Below, piece by piece: positions 12,256-24,182 of a DNA stretch of 64,000 bases; the first letter of the stretch is position 1, and every line of letters starts with the position of its first letter. The notes below the pieces were generated by a model. The model ran no database searches. It saw only the letters and a list, made by a program, of their open reading frames with translations, and was not told where the DNA came from. The DNA is taken from positions 10,364,001 through 10,428,000 of the forward strand of contig OX392534.1 in NCBI GenBank assembly GCA_947623455.1. Reading direction: 5' to 3'. Source of the DNA: Mimachlamys varia (taxonomy: Eukaryota; Mollusca; Bivalvia; Pectinida; Pectinidae). Position numbers and translations under genes: made by a program.

Positions 12256-12452
12256 TCTTATATAGCTATATGAGATATCTAATATATTATATAAGATATC
12301 TTATATAGAAAATTAAATAAGATATCTTATACAGAATTGAATTGAATTTCTATATAAGATATCTTATATCGTATATGAGATATCTTATATAATTATATAA
12401 TATATCTTATATAGTATATCAGATCTCATATACGATATAAGATATCTGATAT
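12256..12452. repeat. Second field of ATAAGATATCTTAT palindromes
   Basis: Same motif family as 10730-11145, with about ten GATATC-centred palindromes and variants ending in agatctcatatacgatataa. Confidence 0.82.
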
Positions 12453-13755
12453 ATTGTTTCTGAAATCGGGATCGACATTGCTCCTTGGATAAACGTTAAG
12501 TTAGCTTGCCATAGAAGAGAGTGGTGCATTCTGTGGCCTTTTTCTGTTAAAACTGATTGCAGTATTCGGCATCGATCTGGTTTCACAGGCAAAGAGTATG
12601 TTATCTCGTTAAAATGTGCTTCAAAAGTGTTGTATCATCACCTCCTATCCGTATGATAAAATATCAGCAACACCTATGTAAGTTTTACTTCATCAATCCT
12701 TTGTTATTTCTGCCAATCGCTTATATAATATGCCTTATTTGGGGCTAGGAGAGGCTGTGGAAATCGAGTTTAATTTGATAAGAGTTTCCTCCAGTCAAAC
12801 AGACATGCTTTCTTCTCTTTTGAAAATCGCGTCTTGTTTTAGATGAGATATCAATTTTAAGTAATCTCTGTAATTTCTCATCATTAGAACTTATTGATGA
12901 ATTTAAGCATGTCTTCTCTTAATTAAACTTCCGTATGTAAATGAGAGTTGGAAGCCCTAGTAATCCTTCATAATTGGGAACAGTTTTTTATCTCTCATTT
13001 TGACCTTTTCGAATATTTGACAATCTTTCAGTTTGGCCCTTTACAAAGCTGGGGTGTTATTTCGTTGATTCTGATATCCCTGAGATAGCATCACACTTTG
13101 TACAATGTTTTGGTTATAAATATTGTATTAGGCCGATGCATTGAATAAAGACGTTTCTATTTTAGTTTTTGCTATATCTGCGAGATAAAACTACGGTTAC
13201 ATTATTTTCTATTGATGCTGTACTATATTTGTAGTTTAAATCAATGTGTGTCGTACATTTATTTATAAATACATTTACCTGTACGTACCATGTGACCTAT
13301 ATATATATATATATCTTACCTGCATGATTACGGTTAGTGGTTTGTGTAGTGGTCACGCTCGACAGCACAGCAAATCCATTATTTAGATCGCACCAAGTAG
13401 TCTGTAAGCCCTGAGATCAGTTTACCTGTGTAGTTCGGAACATAGTCGCTAGATGTCGCTCCTATACGTGGTAGGCAACCACGGACGCTCTGGCCCTGAG
13501 CCAACCCGACTTCCCCTGGACGGTTCACCTTCCAGCTAATGGAGGCATGGAGTTGGACATAGGCTCGGTCTGACTGGACATTACGTACAGTCCGGTGGCC
13601 GTACCGACTGAGGGCGTGATCATATACAACACGCCCTAGGCCGAGTGTTAACGCGGGGTAAATTATGGGACCGAGACGGGATCTACGGTGGGATATGCCT
13701 AGGGCCGTTATTGACATTTAATAATACAGAGATATATATTGCAAATATTACCAAG
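12453..13755 (+). promoter_or_regulatory. Upstream region and probable 5' UTR of the RING-finger gene
   Basis: Nothing coding is recognised. A short TA microsatellite lies at 13300-13313. The last 400 bp are less AT-rich. An in-frame ATG at 13645 could extend the RING protein by 37 residues; I prefer 13756 because its context (ACCAAGATGT) is better and the extension looks non-conserved in character. No TATA box can be assigned. Confidence 0.3.
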
Positions 13756-16700
13756 ATGTCGGACGTCCAGCCCTTGATCGCTCTGCTGGAGATTATGCTC
13801 AATCTCTCCACCCCCCGGAAAACAGCAGTAAAACCAGGGGGGCATCCGGAAAACATATTTATAGATCTAACGGAGGAGGAGAAAGAGGAGTTCGAATGTT
13901 CAATATGGTGAGTATATATGTACCCCCATGTGTACAATAAACTACTATTCAACACATAATTGCAAATCCCTGAGGTAGGGGTACGTATTTGGATATACAT
14001 TTATGTAGTATTATGTACCCATATAACCCCCGGGGTATATCCTCATACCCCGAGGTTAAGAGCGACACGGGACATATTTTGATTGAATTAACGGTCAGGT
14101 CGATGTACAATGTATATAATCACAAATATATATATACCCAATTATAAAACTATAGTTTTTACTACCCCCAAATCAATACTCTCTATAGCATGTGTCCCGA
14201 CGGTAACTATATGTTGACCATTTTCCCATGGGCACACGAATCTTGAATCATGTATATGGAGGGTGAAACGGGAGGCTACACATGACTGACTTGGTACCAA
14301 TATCTGGAATACAAGGGACTGGGTGGGGATGATGGATCGATACCAAACTTCAATAAAATGATATACCTTATATTCTAATGTAGTAAGTTTTACCCACGGG
14401 TAAGGTAACCCGGGTGTGCGCGTCTTTAATCTAAAAGTTAAAGGAAACGTATATATATATATACGTCTCTGGAAAGATGTTCAGTGTTGGGATTCATACT
14501 AACCATGGAGAGGTCTATAAGTGTTAACGGGGGGGCACGGGGGGGGGGGGGGGGGGGGTAGGGGTCCTAGTGAGAGTATATCATACAGTATTTACATAAC
14601 TCCCAAGTAAGGAAATCAAGGGATGGGAGGGTCTGTATTGACACTGAGGGTAAGTGTAAGCTGGTGATGGGTTAATATTAACTCCAAAGGAAGGGAACTT
14701 AGGAGGCGGGGGGGGGGGGCTTTATTGACACTGAGGGTAAGTGTAAGCTTGTGGAGGGGGTCAATATTAACTTCAAAGTAAGGGTACCTAGAGGTGGGAG
14801 GGGCTGTATTGACTCTAAGGGTAAGGTTAAGCTGGTGGAGGGGGTCAATATTAACTTCAAAGTAAGGGTACCTAGAGGTGGGAGGGTCTGTATTGACACT
14901 GAGGGTAAGGTTAAGCTGGTGGAGGGGGTCAATATTAACTTCAAAGTAAGGGTACCTAGAGGTGGGAGGGGCTGTATTGACTCTAAGGGTAAGGTTAAGC
15001 TTGTGGAGGGGGTCAATATTAACTTCAAAGTAAGGGTACCTAGAGGTGGGAGGGGCTGTATTGACTCTAAGGGTAAGGTTAAGCTGGTGGAGGGGGTCAA
15101 TATTAACTTCAAAGTAAGGGTACCAAGGGGTGGAAGGGTCTGTATTGATACTGAGGGTAAGTGTAAGCTTGTGGAGGGGGTCAATATTAACTTAAAAGTA
15201 AGGGTAACTAGGGTTGGGAGGGTCTGTATTGATACTGAGGGTAAGTGTAAGCTGTTGGAGGGGGTCAATATTAACTTCAAAGTAAGGGTACATGTACCTA
15301 GAGGTGGGAGGGTCTGTATTGACACTGAGGGTAAGTGTAAGCTGTTGGAGGGGGTCAATATTAACTTCAAAGTAAGGGTGCATGTACCTAGGGGTGGGAG
15401 GGGCTGTATTGACACTGAGGGTAAGTGTAAGCTTGTGGAGGGGGTCAATATTAACTTTAAAGTAAGGGTACCTAGAGGTGGGAGGGGCTGTATTGACTCT
15501 AAGGGTAAGGTTAAGCTGGTGGAGGGGGTCAATATTAACTTCAAAGTAAGGGTACCAAGGGGTGGAAGGGTCTGTATTGATACTGAGGGTAAGTGTAAGC
15601 TTGTGGAGGGGGTCAATATTAACTTAAAAGTAAGGGTAACTAGGGTTGGGAGGGTCTGTATTGATACTGAGGGTAAGTGTAAGCTGTTGGAGGGGGTCAA
15701 TATTAACTTCAAAGTAAGGGTGCATGTACCTAGGGGTGGGAGGGGCTGTATTGACACTGAGGGTAAGTGTAAGCTTGTGGAGGGGGTCAATATTAACTTT
15801 AAAGTAAGGGTACCTAGAGGTGGGAGGGGCTGTATTGACTCTAAGGGTAAGGTTAAGCTGGTGGAGGGGGTCAATATTAACTTCAAAGTAAGGGTACCAA
15901 GGGGTGGAAGGGTATGTATTGATACTGAGGGTAAGTGTAAGCTTGTGGAGGGGGTCAATATTAACTTAAAAGTAAGGGTAACAGGGTTGGGAGGGTCTGT
16001 ATTGACACTGAGGGTAAGGTTAAGCTGGTGGAGGGGGTCAATATTAACTTCAAAGTAAGGGTACATGTACCTAGAGGTGGGAGGGTCTGTATTGACACTG
16101 ATGGTAAGGTTAAGCTGGTGGAGGGGGTCAATATTAACTCAAAGTAAGGGTACCTAGAGGTGGGAGGGTCTGTATTGACTCTGAGGGTAAGTGTAAGCTG
16201 GTGGAGGGGATCAATATTAACTCCAATCCATATAGTATTATAGACCCGGATTAAGGTCTACTAGGCATCCCTATACTGGGATGACGGTGTGATGTGCGAT
16301 GGAGATCCATATTAATTCAAGGGTATTAATATTCAACATTATGGAGATCGATTCCGGGTTGAAATAGTACTATTTGTTTAGAGATGCTTTATAGAATTCT
16401 TGTTAAGTAGCTATATAAGTATAACGTCTATCAATTGATGGTAGTTTGAACTTCTATTTTTTGTAGATGTTTTACATGTAGCATTAATTATTGATATAAT
16501 CTTCGCGAGATGACGTTTGCACAATTTGTGGGACATACAATAATTCGTTAATCGTGACAAGTGTTGATAATTTTACCTCAAGGAATGTGTAAACGGGATG
16601 CCACGAAGAACATCTATACATGTTAAAACCTTGGTAAGAAATAAAATATCAAACTGTAATGTCAGAATCTCTGTCTTCTCACAGAATACTCAAAGGATAC

Positions 16701-19700
16701 TGTCTTAAACTGATTTTATTTCAGGAAATATTCACCACATCATGTTTTAAACAGGTATTACACATGTATAAGTACGTTGACACATCTCGCTTGACCTTAT
16801 TAGCGTATCAAACACAACCCTAGACTGTTCAATCGGTAAATTAATGAGTAGAGTACTTTAATATCGATCTTTTGTTTAACAATCTCGTGACACGAGAATC
16901 GTACATTAGTGCGGTTCCTGTATATACGGTATATGTAGTGGGGGACACTATATAGGTGTCGAGGGTCGCTCAGGGTGTTCTATCTGTCATATTGATCAAG
17001 GACGTGGGCGGGTCTATCCGAGACGTATATCATACACGTACATTTTGTAAGTACATAAATATATTTTTATATGGGGCAAGGCGCGCAGTAGTCCTTATAG
17101 TGTAGACAATATGTTGTCAAATGCTCGGAGCAATCCTTAATGAGACGCAAACAAAACATACATATTCAATTACATTTTATAAAATAGTATAATAAATACA
17201 ATAGGAAACACAATGCCATGTAACTATTATGATGAAAACAATAAGTTCACATACGTATAGATATATATACATGTGTAGGTATCTGGTTCAAAAATCGATA
17301 CTGTGGCTTGAAAATAACGTTATCTTGTCTTTATTAGTTCTTCAATTACACAAGAAAGAGAATACATGTAATTGTAATATAATAAATATATGTACTCGTG
17401 TTATTATTAATGTACCTGTGCAATTAAAATACTCGTGTAATTAAGATGCACCTGAAGTAATATTGTATACCTGTAAGTATATGTAATAAAAATGCACATG
17501 TAAGAAATTTAAATACACGCGAACTAGATAGAACAAATACAACCCAATTAATTATGTACACAGGCAAGAAATTAAATAGCCAGTAAATACGTTTGTAATT
17601 ATATACACAAGTAAGTACATGCTATTAAAATGCATATTTGTACCAGCACTTCGTTTTCACATCGTGTATAATAAAAGTTTGCCTCCCTCTCATGACGTTA
17701 CGATGCATTTTGTTTGCCATTGATCTTCCACGTTTATATTTAAAACTAGATTTTATCATCGTCTTATCGAGTCTTTAGAAAGCTGAACGTGAGGTATAAC
17801 TGTAAAGTACACGTAACATTGAATGTGGGCCAATTAATACACTACCCCGGTCGTGTAGGCTATAAGGCTTCGATTTATAAAGATAGAACTAGTACGTGTT
17901 TATATAAATCGACAGATTTTCTATAGGCTGGGATTAGGATCATACACAAGGACGTCTTAATCTTAGTAAGAAAAACACCACATATACAAACACATTAAAT
18001 AAGTCAGTTTTGTAACTCTTACGATTCCTCTAGAATAAGTTACAGTATACATTAATGAGCAATGTGATTATTCTGAAACAGACAATGCTTAGTCCCCCAC
18101 CTGGAACCTATCTGTGTGAGAATTCTGAAACAAATGATTCTTTCGTCAGCTGAGTGATATCCATCAAACAGGTCATGATTTTGTTAGCTGAATAATACCT
18201 CTAAAACAAGTCATGATTTTGTTAGCTGAGTGATACTTCTAAAACCAGTCATGATTTTGTTAGCTGAGTGATACCCCTAAAACCAATCATGGTTTTGTTA
18301 GCCGAGTGATATCCCTAAAACCAGTCATGATTTTGTTTGCTGAGTGATACCCCTAAAACCAGTCATGATTTTGTTAGCTGAGTGGTATGCATCAAACAGG
18401 TCATGATTTTGTTAGCTGAGTCGTGATACCCCTAAAACCAGTCATGATTTTGTTGGCTGAGTGATACTTCTAAAACAAGTCATGAGTTTGTTAGCTGAGT
18501 GATACCCCTAAAACAAGCCATGGTATTACACCGTATAAGCTGAGTGATACCTCTAAAACAGGTCGTATTTTTATTAACCGAGTGATAGCACTAAAACAGG
18601 TCGTATATTTATTAACCGAGTGAGACCTCTAAAACAGGTCATGATTTTGTTAGCTGAGTGATTCAAAATATACCCCTGAAACAAGTAATACATTTGTGAG
18701 CTATGTGAAAGCTTTAAAGCAATTCGTAACTTTGTTAATTGTGTGATATTTCTTACATAAACCTTTACAACAAGCCGAATACTTTTTAACTATGCTTATA
18801 CCCCGAAAACAAGTTGAGACAAATCATAAAACTATATGTATACAAAGCCAGTAACGGTGGCTAGTTGTGATAACGATGTATTTGTATGTGGGAAGGCGTT
18901 TGTTTTTTACAACAATCGGCCACTCATAAGCTGTTGTCGAGTTACACTTCTAATCCACAGGGACCCGAGAATTTGTTACAGCTAGTTTTGGACCTAAAAT
19001 AGGGTGTTTAGAGTAGTAATTTTACACATTTAGGGGTTAAAATCAATTTTCGATAAAAATGCCCCCTCAATGGTCATAAAAGCTTTTATGACCACTGGGG
19101 GGGCATTTTTATCGAAAATTGATCTAAACCCCCCAAATGTGTAAAATTACTCTAAACACCCTATTTTAGGTCCAAAACTAGCTGCAACAAATTCTCAGGT
19201 CCCTGTGTTCTAATCTGTCCCTATACTCGGTAATGAAGTTGATAGGAGTTGTCTCCCTTCTTAATATTTTCTTTCGTTCATATTTTCAGTTACCAAGTTC
19301 TAAAAGATCCGCGGATGTGCATCAACAATCATAAGTACTGTTACCCATGTATATTCGTATGGACTACCAGTGGTTACGCTGAAAACCATAGCAGGTGTCC
19401 CGTATGCCGTGTGCGCATGCCAGATTCTTACATCAGATGTAGGGAGCTTGCAGAGAGAATAGGACTCAAGAAAGTGAAATGTCTGGTAAAAAGCTGCAGG
19501 TGGAAAGGTCCATTGAAGAGTTTGGGTACACACCAGCACACAACGTATACAGAAACGGGTCTGCCGTATCGCCCAAGCAACAGAGAGGCACAGATGTTCC
19601 GTGAAAACGACCTTCCACAAATAACGGACACTGTGCCTTCAGATCCAGACGCTATCCCGTCCAATTACGTTATCAGAGACGTTGCCGAGACAACGTCGTC

Positions 19701-20403
19701 GAACGGTCGTCTGTTAATACGGCCAACAGAGGAAACGAACAATGTAACCTCTCAAGGTCGTCTGCTGTCAAGGTCGACAGAACAGCGGGCGCCATCTGGT
19801 ATGGGTCACACGCGATCTATAGCACGTCGAAATATTAGAGCAGTCGCCTCTTCTGATAATGCTTCAAGCTCTTTGTCGACTCCAAGAACGCCACACCCTC
19901 CTTCCGTTCCGCGTCCATCCGGATCACAAACCCGTCGTGTGCCGACCCTCCCGAATATTGTCGGCCATAGTCAGCCTTCAAGGCAGCCCACTACGACCGC
20001 CAGAAACAATGCCACCTCGACATCCAGAAATACCCCCTCAGCTACCAGGAATTCCTCCTCAAACACAGACACCCGACCACAGGGCTCCACAACTGCTGGT
20101 CGACTAAGGGCCAGGAACAGAGAGGAGCAGGAAAACTCGGGTAACCGAAACATTCGCGAGCGGCTTCGAGAGAGTAGGAACAGACTAGATTCTCTTATGA
20201 CTACTTTTTCATCAGAGTTAGATAGAGGGCGCAACGATATTGCCGCCTTCCAAGACCAGCGAGAGCGCAGGCGTCAAGAACAGCTCGATGAAGTACGTGA
20301 CTTGGGAAGGAGGTTGGGCCAAGTTGCCACGGAACTCCGACAATTATTGGATCACAGGCGTCAACTCCGGGACGATATTGAGGAGACCATTAGCGAACTG
20401 TAG
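13756..20403 (+). CDS. RING-finger protein with a TRAF-type zinc-finger-like segment and C-terminal coiled coil; likely E3 ubiquitin ligase
   Basis: Two coding exons, 13756-13907 and 19290-20403, give 421 residues. Exon 1 ends ...ATA TG|GTGAGT and exon 2 starts CAG|T, so the split codon becomes TGT (Cys51). The joined sequence gives a full C3HC4 RING: C48-x2-C51-x9-C61-x3-H65-x2-C68-x2-C71-x15-C87-x2-C90. After it, C115-x4-C120-x-WKG-x-L-x2-L-x2-H132 resembles part of a TRAF/RNF41-type zinc finger. Residues 150-320 are Ser/Thr/Pro/Arg-rich and probably disordered; the last 85 residues are Arg/Glu/Leu-rich with coiled-coil periodicity. RING proteins of this layout usually recruit E2 enzymes and transfer ubiquitin. 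The substrate is unknown. Confidence 0.88.
13908..14619 (+). other. Intron 1 of the RING gene, 5' part
   Basis: Begins GTGAGT. Contains a TA microsatellite near 14452-14463 and a run of about 20 G at 14539-14558. No other feature is seen. Confidence 0.6.
14620..16225. repeat. 84 bp minisatellite inside the RING gene intron
   Basis: About 19 tandem copies of an 84 bp unit (core ggagggggtcaatattaact); some copies are 90 bp through a 6 bp insertion near gtacatgtacc. Both lengths are multiples of three and the unit lacks stops in one frame of each strand, so open frames of over 430 codons run on both strands. Blocks of several units are repeated as higher-order groups, for example about 15050-15290 and 15480-15720. 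The intronic position and G-rich strand bias argue against coding. Confidence 0.93.
16226..18119 (+). other. RING gene intron, middle part
   Basis: AT-rich, with many tacatgta-like words. No exon, RNA gene or tandem repeat recognised. Confidence 0.5.
18120..18700. repeat. 38 bp minisatellite, about 15 copies
   Basis: Units carry gtcatgattttgttagctga then gtgatacccctaaaacca. Copies degrade towards both ends; variants with gtcgtatttttattaaccga occur near 18560-18620. Intronic to the RING gene. Confidence 0.88.
18948..19215. mobile_element. 252 bp near-perfect hairpin transposon with 8 bp target duplication, hAT-like
   Basis: Element 18956-19207 starts CACAGGGACC and ends with its complement GGTCCCTGTG. 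The arms are complementary along almost their whole length and meet at ggtcataaaagcttttatgacc near 19082. It is flanked by TTCTAATC at 18948-18955 and again at 19208-19215, a perfect 8 bp direct repeat. Eight-base target duplications are typical of hAT transposons, and a CAGGG-containing terminus fits. It carries no gene, so it is a MITE. It lies 75 bp before the splice acceptor of the RING gene's second exon. A diverged relative is at about 48365-48530. Confidence 0.85.
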
Positions 20404-20700
20404 ATATAATGTAGTACCGGTATGTCCACATACAGAACGTCAGTGACGACACCACTCTGGTCTAACAGGTACTTGTATCCATAAAGCCGGTGATTCAACT
20501 GTAAACAAATTTCTACAGTACCGTAACTCAACATAAAGTGTTAGATTCGAATACTGCAGCATGGTCAGGATTCTAGGAACTTGTTGGATCTGTTGCTGTT
20601 ATATTGTGATATATGTTATTGTCATCAATTTGTTTCAGTTCATTGCGATAAAGAATAAAGGACACGGACGGTCCTGACTTGGTACCGGAAGTTATACTTT
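20404..20700 (+). other. Probable 3' UTR of the RING gene with AATAAA
   Basis: A canonical AATAAA lies at 20654-20659, about 250 bp after the stop. Cleavage shortly after it is expected but not shown. Confidence 0.5.
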
Positions 20701-22021
20701 CCCAAAAAAGGATAATCTATGTAACTTACATCGGGTGAAATGTGACAGTATTTTCATGAGTTTTGTCGAGAAAAGAACCATTGAGCCAGACTGGACCTGA
20801 TATTGTGAGAGAAATCGTGTTGTGTGAAAAGGGACGCCTAATTATTAAGTGACAAAGTCGTGTGAATTGTGTGAGAAAATTGATAAAGATTGTTTGAGAG
20901 AATCGTCCTAATCAGAGTGGTTTAAGATTGGACCGAAGTGTGCCTGTTTCAGCCCTCTCCTGTGTATAAACATTATTATTGGGCTGATTCGGGATTTGAA
21001 ATTAACACTCGATAAAACAAAATAAAAAATTTCTTAACTTGTGAAATGTCTACTACATGTAATATTTCCTACCAGGGATATGTACAGTATGTGTTTTGCT
21101 CTACTGTTTAGGGGAGGGTTAAATATTCACACAGAACTCTATTTTCATGTCCCTATATTTACGACTGGGGGAGATGCTGGGAGAGATTACAGTCAGAGAG
21201 AATTGTCATGAGGGAAACTTGTTAAATTGAAGATAAGCCTTGTGGGAGAACTGATATGCAAGATAATTGTCATGCGAGTGAGAGAACTGCCGGATAAGAG
21301 AATTACCGAGTGAGAGAATTGCCGGGTGAGAGAATTACGGAGTTAGAGAATTGCAATGTGAGTGAACTGTCACATTGGAGAATTATCACATGACTGGGAA
21401 AATCGTTGTGTATATTACGTGTTTGCTTCTTGGTAATGAAAGGGATTTTAAAAAGCTGTTCAGAGGAACATTTAGAGAAAATTGAATTTACTTTATCGAT
21501 GTGTTTTGTTTTGCCTTGTGCATTGTCTGCCATTACACAAGTAGTATTGTAATTTCAATATCAAAATACAAAAGTTAATTAATTAAATATCATTTCAATA
21601 TCAAAATCTTTAATATCAAAAAAATATATTTTGCCAAGAAAGCAAAGCGTATTTCTTATCGCAGGTCTGATATACATTTGTAAATGCTTGATTGGTAATT
21701 ATTTTCATGTTTTTAAGGATAATACATTTGTAGTTCTTTGTTCAAATATGGTCACAATGGAGTATTGTCTTAAACTTTGTGTTATACAGAAATACTTCGC
21801 ACGGAAGGGTATTTATCATTATTAGAACTGTTGTTTTTTTCTCACTCTCTTTGTTTTTGAGATTAACAAAGTGCTAGCGCTTGACTCAAGTACACTTTTT
21901 TTTTTAGAAATTAATCCTATTTTCGTTGTTGCATCTATATTATTATTCAGACTGTGATAATTACAACTGTGATGTATACTAGATGTTTACCTCAAAGTTG
22001 AATATACGGCAATCACAGAAT
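20701..22021. other. Intergenic, with degenerate GAGAGAATT repeats
   Basis: From about 21177 to 21395 a loose 16-17 bp pattern (gagagaattgccgagt and variants) recurs with many changes. The rest is AT-rich, with no gene seen. Confidence 0.45.
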
Positions 22022-23110
22022 ATAGTGCTGTGCACTCCTACATATGTAAAACAGACCCCAGTTTCATCAACGTTCCTTAACTTAAGGAAACTCTATACCT
22101 TAAACATCTCCATAGGAAAGCATTACTGAATTTAAGGGGAAAATGCTTAGTTAAGGAACTTTCCTTAAATTCTGTCATGCTTTCCTATGGATATTTTTAA
22201 GTTTCCTTAAGTTAAGGAACGTTGATGAAACTGGGGCCAGGCTCAGTCCAACACTAACACGGGAATATATAGGTCTGTAGTCCTGTTACATGTGTAAAAC
22301 AGGCTCCTTTCTACACCTACACGGGAATGTATAGGCGTGTAGTCCTGTAACACGTGTAAAACAGGCCCGTCCTACACCTACATGGGAATTATAGGCGTGT
22401 AGTCCTGTTACACGTGTAAAACAGGCTCCTTTCTACACCTACATGGAGATGTTTTGGCGTGTACTCCTGTAACACGTGTAAAGCAGGCTCCTTCCTACAC
22501 CTACACGGGAATGTATAGGAGTGCAGTCCTGTTAAACGTGTAAAACAGGCCCGTCCTACACCTACACGGGAATGTATACGAGTGTAGTCCTGTTAAACGT
22601 GTAAAACAGGCGCCGTCCTACACCTACACGGGAGATGTATAGGCGTGTAGTCCTGTAACACGTGTAAAACAGGCTCCTTCATACACCTACATGGGAATGT
22701 AAAGGCGTGTAGTCCTGTAACACGTGTAAAACAGGCTCCTTCCTACACCTACACGGGAATGTATAGGCGTGTAGTCCTGTAACACGTGTAAAACAGGCCC
22801 GTCCTACACCTACATAGGAATGTATAGACCTATAGTCCTGTAATCTGTTACACGTGTAAAATACATGTGTAGGTTCTGTCGTACATCTGAATAGGAATTA
22901 TAGACCTGTAAAACACTAAAAACAGGCCCTTACACACCTAGACAGGAATTATAGACCTGTAAAACACCAAGAACAGGCCCTGTCCTACACCTAGACCTGT
23001 AATATGTACCACTAGTAAAACAGGCTCCGTCCTACCACTACACGGGAATATACAGGCCTGTTACGATACAACAGGTTTTTATACCAGTATCGGAATGTAG
23101 TCATGTAACA
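22022..23110. repeat. 62 bp minisatellite, about 15 copies, interrupted by a hairpin element
   Basis: Units read ctccttcctacacctacacg, then ggaatgtataggcgtgtagt, then cctgtaacacgtgtaaaacagg. The best copies lie at 22270-22830; copies after 22850 are more diverged and shorter. A partial unit also lies left of the insertion at 22056, showing that the array was there first. Confidence 0.88.
22056..22236. mobile_element. 181 bp hairpin element inserted in the 62 bp minisatellite
   Basis: CCCCAGTTTCATCAACGTTC at the left end is the exact complement of the right end. The following ccttaacttaaggaaac also pairs, and ccataggaaagcat pairs with atgctttcctatgg further in. Left flank gtaaaacag and right flank caggctc each match part of one minisatellite unit, so the element jumped into the array. 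A short CAG may be the target duplication. Confidence 0.82.
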
Positions 23111-23359
23111 TGTCCGTGCTTAATATGTCAATATACATATATTTACATTAACTATTCTATGTACTTTATTGTTTTTCGTAATTTTTGCTATAATTTTGAA
23201 CAGATTTGAAATAATAAATTTGTTATTTTTACATATTCAGTTGTCTGTTTTAATTTTTTTTCTTTCCATTCCCCTCCAATTTACAGTTGTAAGAATTTGT
23301 GAGGGAGGCTTTCGTCCCTGACCGAGACTTAGCTACTGCTGTACTGCTCGTTGCTTGAC

Positions 23360-23600
23360 GCTAAGCATTATGGGAGCAGAACGACTGGTTCGCCCGTTGT
23401 CACTATAATGTGACCGGGTGGGGTTTTCTGCTTGGGGTCTTCGGTTGTATACTTCAGTGCGGTAGCACTTAAAATCGAACTTTTAAAAAGATCCGGACTA
23501 TCGCAAGAAGGCTTACACGAACATAAAGCGGCCTCCCAAATACACAAGCTCTCAACATACACGCCCACATCGCTTACACCGAGAGTCGGTCCTTCAATGA
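23360..23600 (+). repeat. Diverged dispersed repeat of a type I recall from bivalves
   Basis: The stretch with gtgaccgggtggggttttct, then ggggtcttcggttgtatact, then tcagtgcggtagcact and acgaacataaagcggcctcc resembles a dispersed repeat I remember as common in bivalve genomes (phrases such as tcttcggcagcatgcttcag). This is from memory and needs a repeat-library search. Short open frames here are probably not genes. Confidence 0.4.
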
Positions 23601-23837
23601 CCGAAACCTCAGATTCTAGGCAGCCTAGTAAACTACTACAGTCGTGTAACGGGATATATTTGGTATCGACTGAAAGATGAAAGTTTCATCTTTAAAACGA
23701 GGCATGTAAAAGATTGGACTTCATTAAAAGACGAAAACGAGCTTAGAATGAAAACAGGTCGATTTTTTTTCATGCTAGTTCTCTCCCTTATCACAGATTT
23801 ATATTTTTGGGAAGAGTCTCATTCGAGTCAGGTTAAA

Positions 23838-24182
23838 GGCCCAATATACGTAACTTTCGGCAAAACCTGAAGCGAAAATCAAGCCTAATAACTTATTATA
23901 CTTATAGATTTAGTTAAGATTAACTGATATCGGTTACCGGTACAGCAGCAGTTGAAACACGCTATTTGTAAACACGCGTCCATTTCGAACCGTCTTCTAC
24001 CTTCGGTTTGTTGTTGAAGTGGACCGCACCTGAATTATTTTCAATTCTTTAGATTTTTTCACCAGAAGTTTCTTGTTAGTTACCGCTCAGGTTTACTTCG
24101 TTTTAGGCTTATTTTTGCATGGTTATCAACTGATTTTTTTTCAGAATCACGAAAAATTCCCTGAAGTTACGTATATTGGGCC
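23838..24182. mobile_element. 345 bp non-autonomous DNA element with 18 bp terminal inverted repeats
   Basis: GGCCCAATATACGTAACT at 23838 is repeated in inverted form as AGTTACGTATATTGGGCC ending at 24182. Flanks carry GTTAA on each side (one base offset on the left), a possible short target duplication. The interior has no long open frame. Confidence 0.72.

Noticed and set aside
13379..13717. 112-codon minus-strand frame before the RING gene
   Set aside because: No recognisable domain and it overlaps the probable 5' region of the plus-strand gene.
14699..16066. A 455-codon minus-strand frame and a 435-codon plus-strand frame
   Set aside because: Both arise from the 84 bp minisatellite; the region lies in the RING gene intron.
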